A stretch of 64,000 bases of DNA from Methanogenium marinum (GTDB taxonomy: Archaea > Halobacteriota > Methanomicrobia > Methanomicrobiales > Methanomicrobiaceae), in the NCBI RefSeq assembly GCF_028912405.1, contig NZ_JAKELO010000002.1:620001-684000 (forward strand). The letters run 5' to 3'. Within the stretch, counting starts at the first letter, position 1, and each line of letters starts with the position of its first letter. The notes under the pieces were generated by a model. The model was not told the DNA's origin, ran no database searches, and was given only the letters and a program-made list of their open reading frames with translations. Made by a program: the position numbers and the translations under genes. Positions 43,570 through 50,720 of this stretch are shown in pieces.

Positions 43570-44763
43570 ATGAAAAAACAGATACTCACCATTGGAATTA
43601 TAGCGGTGATCGCAATCACCGCTCTTTTTGCCGGCTGCACGACACAGACAGAGACGGGAGAAACAGAGACAACAGCTTCACCTGAGGCAACGTCCGGCGT
43701 GATGGAACTCTACCCCATCGTCGATACCGGCCAGGTAAATTGTTACAATAACGAAGACGAGATCACCTGTCCGGAGGAAGGACAGGCATTCTACGGTCAG
43801 GACGCACAGTTTTCAGGCAACCAGCCGTCATACACGGTAAGCAGTGACAGCCTTACTGTCTATGACGAAGTCACCGGACTGACATGGCAGAAGACACCTG
43901 ATACCTCCGGCCTGAGCTATGAAGAAGCATATGAATACTGTGAATCCCTGGAACTGGGCGGATACGACGACTGGCGTATGCCCACAACAAAAGAGCTCTT
44001 TTCCATCAGCGATTTCTCTGAAGGGTGGCCCTATCTGGACACGACATACTTTGACCTGGCCGAAACAGGGAGCGTCAGCAAGGATGAACAGTACTGGACT
44101 GAAAAATATGTCGGCACAACAGTAGAGGGCGGCTCAGATGCAGCGTTCGGTGTTAATCACGGCACAGGGCATATCAAAGCATATCCGGCAAAAGTCTCCG
44201 GCCGCATGGGTAACTATGTCCGGGCCGTTCGTGGAGACATATACGGTGTGAATGATTTCACAGACAATGGCGACGGCACGGTTACTGACAGTGCAACGGG
44301 CCTTATGTGGCAAAATACCGGCAGCGGCACCGGTATGGACTGGGATAACGCCCTTACATATGCCGAAAATATGACGCTGGCCGGGTATGACGACTGGCGC
44401 CTGCCCAATGTAAAAGAGCTCCAGAGTATCGTCGACTACACGCACGCACCCAGCGCCAGTGATGCGGCAAATGTAGGCCCTGCAATTGATACAGACTTCT
44501 TTGAGATAACAGAACTCCCATCAGGAACAACAGACTACACCCCTGACTACGGTTACTACTGGACCAGTACCAGCGCCTACTTTGGCAAAAACAGTCCGGA
44601 GTATTATTACGCCTGGTATGTGGCCTTTGGATCGTCGGTTGGCAATGACGGCGCTGACTTCCACGGGGCCGGTGCCGTGAGATTCGACACCAAAGTTGAG
44701 GACGGCCCGTTAGGCGAAGGTGGCGAACGCTATTACAACTACGTCCTCTGCGTGCGGGGATGA
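43570..44763 (+). CDS. DUF1566 lipoprotein
   Basis: 397 residues with AAAGGAGA about 6 nt before the ATG. A lipobox LFAGC lies near residue 22. The mature part has YPIVDTGQVNCYNNEDE, FYGQDAQFSGNQPSY, DUF1566 domain 1 (TVYDEVTGLTWQKTPD, GYDDWRMPTTKELFSI) and domain 2 (TVTDSATGLMWQNTG, GYDDWRLPNVKELQSIVDY, YYWTSTSAYF, YNYVLCVRG). It is closest to the product of 42244 in its first 120 residues and to that of 40108 in its domain-1 detail, suggesting exchange among paralogues. It is the last gene of the operon and is followed by a short hairpin with a T-run. Confidence 0.85.
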   Translation: MKKQILTIGIIAVIAITALFAGCTTQTETGETETTASPEATSGVMELYPIVDTGQVNCYNNEDEITCPEEGQAFYGQDAQFSGNQPSYTVSSDSLTVYDEVTGLTWQKTPDTSGLSYEEAYEYCESLELGGYDDWRMPTTKELFSISDFSEGWPYLDTTYFDLAETGSVSKDEQYWTEKYVGTTVEGGSDAAFGVNHGTGHIKAYPAKVSGRMGNYVRAVRGDIYGVNDFTDNGDGTVTDSATGLMWQNTGSGTGMDWDNALTYAENMTLAGYDDWRLPNVKELQSIVDYTHAPSASDAANVGPAIDTDFFEITELPSGTTDYTPDYGYYWTSTSAYFGKNSPEYYYAWYVAFGSSVGNDGADFHGAGAVRFDTKVEDGPLGEGGERYYNYVLCVRG

Positions 44764-44823
44764 TGAAAATTTATTCGCACAGTCTGGAAATACCAATCAA
44801 ATCCAGCTTCTGAACGAACGAAA

Positions 44824-44949
44824 ATGAGGAGGAGAAAAACCATGAAATCTCTTTATTCTCCTCTCCTAAATGAACCAAAACCAAAACCAAAACACAGGAA
44901 AAAAGGAGTGATTAACAGTCATCTTCTGACTTTTTTTGGAAACCAATGA
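44824..44949 (+). CDS. Possible basic microprotein (35-41 residues)
   Basis: A short frame has GAGGAGGAG at 44826-44834, about 7 nt before an ATG at 44842 (35 residues); an in-frame ATG at 44824 would give 41. The product is very basic (EPKPKPKHRKKG in the middle). It overlaps the region of the operon's 3' end and its stop comes after a candidate terminator stem, which speaks against it. The purine-rich site may be fortuitous. Confidence 0.25.
   Translation: MRRRKTMKSLYSPLLNEPKPKPKHRKKGVINSHLLTFFGNQ
44917..44937 (+). terminator. Small hairpin with T7 after the DUF1566 operon
   Basis: AGTCA (44917-44921), loop TCTTC, TGACT (44927-44931), then T residues to 44937. The stem is only 5 bp, but the following T-run makes a plausible archaeal terminator for the plus-strand operon, just before the convergent gene at 44965. 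Confidence 0.45.
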
Positions 44950-44964
44950 TGACTGGTAAGCAGA

Positions 44965-45723
44965 TCACCCCAAAGTCCGGGTAAAGAAACTCACCATCTC
45001 CCGGTATGCATCCTGTGCAACAAAACTCTCCGAGAGCATCCCGTCTACAATCATAAACCCATGCAGTTCACCCTGGTAGACCTTTAGTTCAAAGTATGCA
45101 TCCGCCTCATCGAGTTCAGTCACATACCGGTAGATGTCAGCAACAGGACTCGGTGTGTCACGTGTCCCATGAATGATAAGGAGAGGGTCAGCGATATCCC
45201 CTACAAGACTGGCGGGAAGAGTTTCGTTGTTGAATCCGCCGTAATACGGGAACCCATACCAGGCAACACCAGACTTAAACTCTTCAATCTGCGGCAAAAA
45301 CAGCATGGTATACCGGCCACCGGCGCAGAACCCGGTCAGACCGAGACGGGCCATATCTACATCACTTCGGGTACCAAGATAGGCAACAGAATCACGGATA
45401 AGCATCTCAACCACATCGTCTGACGGGGATTTTTCAAACGTCTGCCATTCAGGGGCGATGACCACAAATCCCTCCGCTGCAAACTGTTCCACCAGACTCT
45501 CATATCCGGGTTCGAGTCCGTTGAACGAATGTATCAGCACCACACCCGGATATGGCCCACTACCCCCCGGTGCCGCAAAATAGGCGGGGAAACTCTGACC
45601 ACCGCTGGTGATATTCATCGATGCACCTTCCGGCATGGCGCCATTGGCAGTTCCATTGGAATCAACGCAGCCAGCTATGCAGGCCAAAAGCACAATTGTG
45701 CCAAAAATAATGATATATTTCAT
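44965..45723 (-). CDS. Exported dienelactone-hydrolase family lipoprotein
   Basis: 252 residues from the ATG at 45723, chosen because GGAGGG lies 6 nt upstream and the next residues form a lipoprotein signal (lipobox CIAGC, Cys19). The alpha/beta-hydrolase of dienelactone-hydrolase type has PYPGVVLIHSFNGLEPGYESL near the start, nucleophile Cys in GFCAGGRYTM, the acid residue in IHGTRDTPSP and His in LHGFMIVDG, giving the Cys-Asp-His triad. Such enzymes hydrolyse lactones or esters. Being exported, it probably acts on surface or environmental esters; the substrate is unknown. It is convergent with the DUF1566 operon. Confidence 0.87.
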   Translation of the reverse strand: MKYIIIFGTIVLLACIAGCVDSNGTANGAMPEGASMNITSGGQSFPAYFAAPGGSGPYPGVVLIHSFNGLEPGYESLVEQFAAEGFVVIAPEWQTFEKSPSDDVVEMLIRDSVAYLGTRSDVDMARLGLTGFCAGGRYTMLFLPQIEEFKSGVAWYGFPYYGGFNNETLPASLVGDIADPLLIIHGTRDTPSPVADIYRYVTELDEADAYFELKVYQGELHGFMIVDGMLSESFVAQDAYREMVSFFTRTLG

Positions 45724-46223
45724 ATTTCCCTCCAAGGGGGGATGCGTCCTCATTCTTTGTCTCCGGATATATATCTTGTGACGGAGATACCCATTTTCTG
45801 CTCTGATTATTGAGACAAAGAAAACATACTGCAAAACTATCAGTGAAAAAACCGTCATTCCGGTGGTTCTGGATGAGAGGGAGTACATGCCGGATGAAAA
45901 TCCGGGGATAAACTCTTTTCATAGTTCATTTAATCTTTGATTTACACAGGAACAGGCATCTTTGTGACACGATATGCGCACATCATTATCAGGAAAGAAC
46001 ACGTGAAGACAGATGCCCATTCCTCAGGAACCATCAACACCTTTTTCCCCAATTCTGATAGCAAAACCGACCATTGAATTGAACGGAATGAAACCATCGA
46101 CAAAAAGCATCTACATCAAAAATGAATTGGTCCGACCCCTCTGATTCGGAAGAGTCAGCATTTCAGATACAATATATCTCTTCCAACAACGTTAACCAGA
46201 ACAGAGGAATATAACCGGGGATA
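45724..46223. other. Intergenic region upstream of the hydrolase gene
   Basis: 500 bp between two minus-strand genes with no supported gene. The hydrolase frame stays open for 55 codons above its start but lacks a coding pattern. No clear TATA-start pair was identified. Confidence 0.35.
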
Positions 46224-47828
46224 TTATACAAAATACTGCATCTCCCCCTCCGGCCGTTCCCTCTTCGGCATCACGCCGGGAAACACCCGCTCAAGCATCT
46301 CCCGGTTAAAATGTGCCCATGTGATTGTCTTTGCATCACCCATCAACGCCCGGGACGAAGAGGAGGAGACCGGACAAACCAGTCTCTCCCCCTCCTTCGT
46401 CAGGTGCAGATCAGGGAAGTTCTCATTTGCATAGAGATCGTCAGAAAGGAGTATTTCGTTTAGATCCCGGAGAATTGCCCGCCCAATCCGGGAATCAGCC
46501 GGAACATCACCATCACCGGGGATGGTAATGATGTTCTGCACCCGGTTTGAAAGCCGTTCCAGAATATCCCGGGCCGCCAGTGTCCGGGTGTCCCTCAGAT
46601 ACCGGAGAAAACGCAGCACTATAGGCAGGTCTTCCGGCGAAAACAAGACCTCCCCCGGCCCGGACACCGGGATCGTCACCCATGACCGGAATGAATAATT
46701 TGTCTCCAGAGCCGGCCGTATAGCATCACCGTCACTAATGTCGACAGGACGCTGGTCCGTCGTGAACGCCCCATCATAGCAGACTGTCCACCCGTTCTCC
46801 AGATCAATCTCTAAGAGGGCCAGACCCCCGTCATCATGAGATACCACATGTTCCGGGTGGAAACGGATCATCTCTACCATCGGGTCATGCTCCACATCCC
46901 GTACCAGCGCAAGATCACGGACAGCCGTAAACATGAGGGTGAAGAGCGGATAGGCCAGAGAACCTGAATACGGTTCCCAGTCACCGAAGAGAAAATCTTC
47001 AAGGGCAGCAGGTGATGCCCGTATAAGGGCAAGAATGGGAAGAATCCAGTGCTGATACTCAAACCGCCCATAATGTTCGCGGATTCCACTCCGGTATCGC
47101 TTCAGCCAGGAATGTCGCTCAAACATCTGTTGGTTACGAGATGTAATCACTGCCATCCGCTCTTCATCAGAGAGGCCATCCGGAAACACCGGGAGCCTGA
47201 GTGATACCATCGGGGTACAGGATGACTGCTCAAAAATATATGCCGCAAAGGTGCATGGTGGAGCACTGTCATTCAGACATTCTGTGCGGAAATACTGTTC
47301 GAAGACCTTCGGCGCTTCATATGTCTCCCAGTCACAGAGCGGGATACTCCGCTGAATCTCAACCCCTTTTTGGGAGAGAATATATCTGACCAGCCCTGCA
47401 TCTGTGTGCTCAATGACATACGCGTTCATCAGCACCCGCTGCATCCCGGGATCCCTGACCATCCGGAATAAATATTTCATAATCAGAAGGTACGGCTCAT
47501 ACCCTTCCAACAGATAGTAATGGGGAGTCTTTCCGCTCTGCCGCGGCGCCCTGATCATTTCAGACCCAAGTATCCCGAGTGCACAGAGATCTTCACATAT
47601 CTTCCCTGCCCAGTCCTTTGAGATTGACGTCTTTTCATGCGAAATGTAAGACGTTCCAAAATCTTCATGGATCCTGGACGGATACGAATAGAAGCGGCAT
47701 TCCCCTGATCCTGTCGGATATCTGACACCACATCCCTTCTGCAAATGGGGGTTTGTGGATGCTCCTGTGTTCACCACAAAATACCACAACACCTCCCATT
47801 TCTGCCTCGTCATCTCTTCCGGTTCCAT
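46224..47828 (-). CDS. Large soluble protein of unknown function
   Basis: 534 residues, no signal peptide, no membrane segments. I do not recognise the family. The N-terminal 110 residues (EMTRQKWEVLWYFVVNTGAS, then GKICEDLCALGILGSEMIRAP and HYYLLEGYEPYLLIMKYLF) have the look of a winged-helix domain with a helix rich in Leu/Ile. The middle has alternating hydrophobic helices; there is a cluster RYRSGIREHYGRFEYQHW and a C-terminal EGERLVCPVSSSSSRALMGDAKTITWAHF. Either ATG at 47828 or 47813 could start it. It is divergent from the 36-residue microprotein gene with tandem CAACGCGTC repeats between them. A transcription-related role is only a suggestion. Confidence 0.75.
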   Translation of the reverse strand: MEPEEMTRQKWEVLWYFVVNTGASTNPHLQKGCGVRYPTGSGECRFYSYPSRIHEDFGTSYISHEKTSISKDWAGKICEDLCALGILGSEMIRAPRQSGKTPHYYLLEGYEPYLLIMKYLFRMVRDPGMQRVLMNAYVIEHTDAGLVRYILSQKGVEIQRSIPLCDWETYEAPKVFEQYFRTECLNDSAPPCTFAAYIFEQSSCTPMVSLRLPVFPDGLSDEERMAVITSRNQQMFERHSWLKRYRSGIREHYGRFEYQHWILPILALIRASPAALEDFLFGDWEPYSGSLAYPLFTLMFTAVRDLALVRDVEHDPMVEMIRFHPEHVVSHDDGGLALLEIDLENGWTVCYDGAFTTDQRPVDISDGDAIRPALETNYSFRSWVTIPVSGPGEVLFSPEDLPIVLRFLRYLRDTRTLAARDILERLSNRVQNIITIPGDGDVPADSRIGRAILRDLNEILLSDDLYANENFPDLHLTKEGERLVCPVSSSSSRALMGDAKTITWAHFNREMLERVFPGVMPKRERPEGEMQYFV

Positions 47829-47902
47829 AGTCTGGTAGTCCTTGCTGTATCTATGAAAATACCCGTTCAGATGCCATCAATGTAATGGATAATAACCACG
47901 GA

Positions 47903-47971
47903 AAGCATCGACCAAATCTGTCATTACCCAACGCGTCAACTCTACAGAAAACAACTCAACGCGTCGACCAA
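47903..47971. repeat. Short direct repeats in the divergent promoter region
   Basis: CAACGCGTC occurs at 47929-47937 and 47957-47965 (28 bp apart). GC(A/G)TCGACCAA occurs near 47905-47915 and 47961-47971. The elements are interleaved and lie 75-145 bp upstream of the 36-residue gene and 75-145 bp upstream of the 534-residue gene, so they may be binding sites of a shared regulator. Confidence 0.5.
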
Positions 47972-48049
47972 TGCCTATAACACCTAACCCTTTGACGGGG
48001 TTTATCATTCTCTTTTTCATATATTAGTATAGCAGCAAGGAGGTGAATG

Positions 48050-48160
48050 ATGGCAAAGAAGTCAGACAAAAACCAGAAGGGCGCATCCCGTAACCAGTCC
48101 AGTGCCGACAAAACCGGCAGCAAGGATGGACAGACTGTAGGATCAAAGGGAAAGAGATAA
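48050..48160 (+). CDS. Lysine-rich 36-residue microprotein
   Basis: A very short gene beginning at ATG 48050 (ATG at 48047 adds one Met). It is supported by AAGGAGGTGA at 48037-48046, a near-perfect complement of the archaeal 16S rRNA 3' end, with GGAGG 6 nt before the start. The product is hydrophilic: nine Lys/Arg among the first 21 or so residues, opening MAKKSDKNQKGASRNQ and ending GSKGKR, with Ser, Gly, Gln and Asn and no hydrophobic core, so it is probably disordered and nucleic-acid or ribosome associated (inference). CATATATTAG at 48019-48028 is an A/T-rich element. CCCTTTTTC after the stop could end transcription. I know no family for it. Confidence 0.7.
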   Translation: MAKKSDKNQKGASRNQSSADKTGSKDGQTVGSKGKR

Positions 48161-48360
48161 TCCTCCCTTTTTCAGAGTCACAATAAATCTCTATTTTTCC
48201 CTCAAACAATATCACCCCGCAGATATTCCAAATCTGTTGTTCCCGTATATACCACGGGACAAAATAAATCCTGCTTATTTATGAATGACCTATCACATGC
48301 CGCAGGAAAGGGCCATGGGTGCAAATAGAAAAAAAACAGTTCAGGAAAATAAGAGCTGAT

Positions 48361-49233
48361 TTATTCCACCGCAACTATCATATCCAGCGTCCATGGCGGA
48401 TCAACAAAACTCAGCATGGTCGCATCCACTTCTCCAACATTCCGGTATCCCTTCGCCTGATCGGGGGCAATCCATGCAGCACGTCCGGCGGGAACACGGA
48501 TCACATATCCCTCAGGCGAGAACACCGCAATCTCACCTTCAATAACGTATATAAGTTCAGATGCCCCTGTGAGACAGTTGGTATCCGCCGAACCCCCCGG
48601 GAGGAGTTCTGCGTATGCAACACTGTAGTCTATCAGCATATTCTTCTTCGGCATTAAGACAGGATTTGCGATGGTATAAATCATCATGTCAGACCCGATA
48701 TTCCACTCGATTCCTCCCCTCGGGTCCGGAATGACAATCGGGACACCGTCCGGGAGTGCGGGAATTGTTGCAAGGTCAGCCCCTGTCACATGATTCACTT
48801 CGGAAAAGGGCGGCTGAATCACGTCAATATAGCGGAGTTCAGCATCGCCGATGGCAGCAATCGACTGCAGCACACCGTCCGGCAGAATCACCACCTCACC
48901 TTCACGGGCGGTCACCGTTGTATTGCCACACCTGATCTCTGCCTCCCCTCCAATCACACAGACAAACTCTGAACTCCCCGTCAACCGGTGTGGGGATGTT
49001 GCATTGCCCGGCAGGATAGTAACAGAACCGAAGGTGTAGTTTGCCGGGATCCCCGGCATTTCATCGCAGGCAAATACGGAATAGTCCCCCTCTCCACCAT
49101 AGATGGGAAAACCTTCCCCCGGTGTTAAGAGACATATATTTCCATCCGCTGCCGAGAATGGATTATCAGTGAGACATCCGGCAGAGAGGATGGTGAGTGT
49201 GGATATCAGGATAAGACTGACAAACCTGTGCAT
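48361..49233 (-). CDS. Bicupin lipoprotein
   Basis: 290 residues; a signal with lipobox LSAGC (Cys20) anchors it outside the cell. Two cupin domains follow: the first about 60-150 (TILPGNATSPHRLTGSSEFVCVIGGEAEI ... VTAREGEVVILPDGVLQSI), the second about 205-285 (AELLPGGSADTNCLTGASELIYVIEGEIAVF ... VRVPAGRAAWIAPDQAKGYRN). Cupin 1 keeps PHRLTGSSE with a single His; cupin 2 replaces the usual His by Asn/Cys, so metal binding may be incomplete. This could be a sugar- or small-acid binding protein rather than an enzyme. TTTATTTCC about 25 bp before the ATG suits a leaderless start. Confidence 0.82.
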   Translation of the reverse strand: MHRFVSLILISTLTILSAGCLTDNPFSAADGNICLLTPGEGFPIYGGEGDYSVFACDEMPGIPANYTFGSVTILPGNATSPHRLTGSSEFVCVIGGEAEIRCGNTTVTAREGEVVILPDGVLQSIAAIGDAELRYIDVIQPPFSEVNHVTGADLATIPALPDGVPIVIPDPRGGIEWNIGSDMMIYTIANPVLMPKKNMLIDYSVAYAELLPGGSADTNCLTGASELIYVIEGEIAVFSPEGYVIRVPAGRAAWIAPDQAKGYRNVGEVDATMLSFVDPPWTLDMIVAVE

Positions 49234-49635
49234 TGAGATATATTTGCAGGAATGGAAATAAATTCAGTTATTTGCCACCGGCCTCTACGCTGAAGAAATC
49301 AGGAAATATCCCGCTCACCAAGACGCGGTTACCTTCTTAATGAACTGATGGAAAAGAGCCCCGGCGGCGGAGGAAATGGCAGGCACCAGATATATTTTGG
49401 GAAAATAGTTCCCGCCCTGCCATGTCAAAATCATGTTCTAAAAATCATATTCTAAAAATCTTATCCAAAAGCATAGGTCCTGTGGTGTGTGGCCACAGGA
49501 ACAAATATCGTAAAAATGGTATTCTGAAATCAATCTATTGAATGAGATTAGGTGGAAACGGTCCCGGTCACCCAAGGAGGTATTGACACAGGGGGAGGAG
49601 GATATGATTCGTTTCACAAAATCATTCGATATTTT
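49234..49635. other. Intergenic region with repeats and a conserved hairpin
   Basis: About 400 bp. Two near-identical 15-nt units (TTCTAAAAATCAT and TTCTAAAAATCTT) lie at about 49435-49463. A hairpin with stem TCCTGTGG/CCACAGGA is at 49478-49500 and resembles one at 56617-56649. Two purine-rich SD-like stretches (AAGGAGGT near 49576 and GGGGAGGAGG near 49590) point into sequence antisense to the next gene and are probably fortuitous. Confidence 0.4.
49478..49500 (-). other. Hairpin with TGGCCACACA motif, copy A
   Basis: TCCTGTGG (49478-49485), loop TGTGTGG, CCACAGGA (49493-49500). On the minus strand it reads GTTCCTGTGGCCACACACCA, then CAGGACC. A second version at 56617-56649 shares GTTCC, TGGCCACACA and CAG-ACC. 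It lies downstream of the small lipoprotein gene and upstream of the bicupin gene. Confidence 0.45.
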
Positions 49636-50115
49636 TCACATTCCGGGAGGGGCGCCACCCATCTGGCCTCCCGGGCCTCCATCTGCAGGCATGCCTTCAT
49701 CTGCAGGTCGGTTTGCTTCCATGAATGCCATGACAGCATCCAGATCACCGTCTTCAAGGGCTGTTTCGGCGTCAGTGGTGTCGATGCCGTCCGCCTGCAT
49801 CATTTCGAGCTGTGCCAGAATCTCTTCCGTGGTCATCTCAGACATATCCCCCGGCGGCATGCCGCCCTGCGGGGAGGCACCGATTCCGGCTTCATCTGCG
49901 GGCATTTCAGCAGGTGCGTTATTGAGTATGTCATCAGGTTTCTCAACAGGTGGTTCAGCAGGTGCGTCAAAAGTTATCTCCTCACTGGGAGAGGGTACAC
50001 CAGAAGATCCTGTACTTTCAGTCGTTGCAGACTGTGTGGTGCAGCCACAGGTAAGGATTATGCAGACCACAGCAAGACCTGCTATGACAGCCATTATTTT
50101 TTTACTTTTTTCCAT
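49636..50115 (-). CDS. Small acidic lipoprotein, Gly/Pro/Met-rich
   Basis: 159 residues from the ATG at 50115, chosen because AAAGGAGTT lies 8 nt upstream and it begins a clean signal with lipobox TCGC (Cys25). Further upstream codons are open but are unlikely to be used. The mature part is low complexity: Ser/Thr/Pro/Glu linker, then PQGGMPPGDMSEMTTEEILAQLEMM and DGDLDAVMAFMEANRP, two short helices, ending GGQMGGAPPGM. The helical DGDLDAVMAFME pattern recurs in archaeal small lipoproteins, but I know no function. Many Met residues could bind soft metals (speculative). It is in the same strand as and upstream of the bicupin gene. Confidence 0.75.
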   Translation of the reverse strand: MEKSKKIMAVIAGLAVVCIILTCGCTTQSATTESTGSSGVPSPSEEITFDAPAEPPVEKPDDILNNAPAEMPADEAGIGASPQGGMPPGDMSEMTTEEILAQLEMMQADGIDTTDAETALEDGDLDAVMAFMEANRPADEGMPADGGPGGQMGGAPPGM

Positions 50116-50492
50116 AACGGGAACTCCTTTTCGTATATCCATTTCAGGCAGGGATGTATCGTCCCGGCCTCTGTTCATACGGTTCACCGGTTGAGGGATA
50201 AATGCGAAGAATGGCAGAGATTATTTGAATAAACCACACGGTTGCATGGTATTTTCGGGTGGTGTTATCTGGCAGTTGACTCTGTGGCCGCTGTGGGCAA
50301 TGGAAGAACAAACTATTCTGCGACGGGAGCCACTTGACGAAAGGTTCGGGAATAAGAACAAAGAAAAAAAGCGGGTGTTCGGGAAATTTTAGAATGCAGG
50401 CATTTTCCTGACCATACCACCCGGATGGGTGCGATAAGAGTGGGGGGGAAAGAGCAGCACATACCCACGTTCATAAAAAAAGCACACTTTAA
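50116..50492. other. Gap between the small lipoprotein and the giant gene
   Basis: No gene is seen. From 50451 rightwards the sequence is a near copy of 57049 onwards, the 3' flank of the other giant gene (AGAGCAGCACATAC start). The first part (50116-50450) is unique and contains the promoter of the small lipoprotein. Confidence 0.45.
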
Positions 50493-50720
50493 AAAAAAGA
50501 GGGAATGAACCCGATGGTATCACATCGGGAGTTTATTCATCCCTATTTGTTCTGTTTCCTGCTGATGAGGAGACCACCTACCGCAACAACTGCGACACAA
50601 AGGACACCCCAGAGCCAGAGCGAAGAACCGCCTGATGACCCCACAGGTATTCCGGCGGTATCTGTCGGAAGAGCCACTTCCGGCACCGCTTCTGCAAAGA
50701 GTGCATAGGTGCTGAAGTGA
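50451..50720. repeat. 3'-end repeat, copy 1 (paired with 57049-57318)
   Basis: The 3' flank, terminator and last roughly 60 codons of the giant gene are nearly the same as at 57049-57318. Both contain AGAGCAGCACATAC, CCCGATGGTATCACATCGGG, and CTGATGAGGAGACCACCTAC. The identity of the non-coding part suggests duplication of a whole locus, or conversion between the two. Confidence 0.8.
50493..50531 (-). terminator. Terminator of the 1857-residue surface protein gene
   Basis: On the minus strand CCCGATG (50531-50525), a 6-nt loop, CATCGGG (50518-50512), then after CCCTC eight T residues (50500-50493). The second copy, at 57089-57126, is identical in its stem. Confidence 0.7.

Noticed and set aside
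49604-50194. Plus-strand frame with GGGGAGGAGG just before an ATG
   Set aside because: It is antisense to the small acidic lipoprotein, which has a lipobox signal and its own ribosome site. The frame is Pro/Ser/Ala-rich as expected from the reverse of Gly/Met-rich codons.
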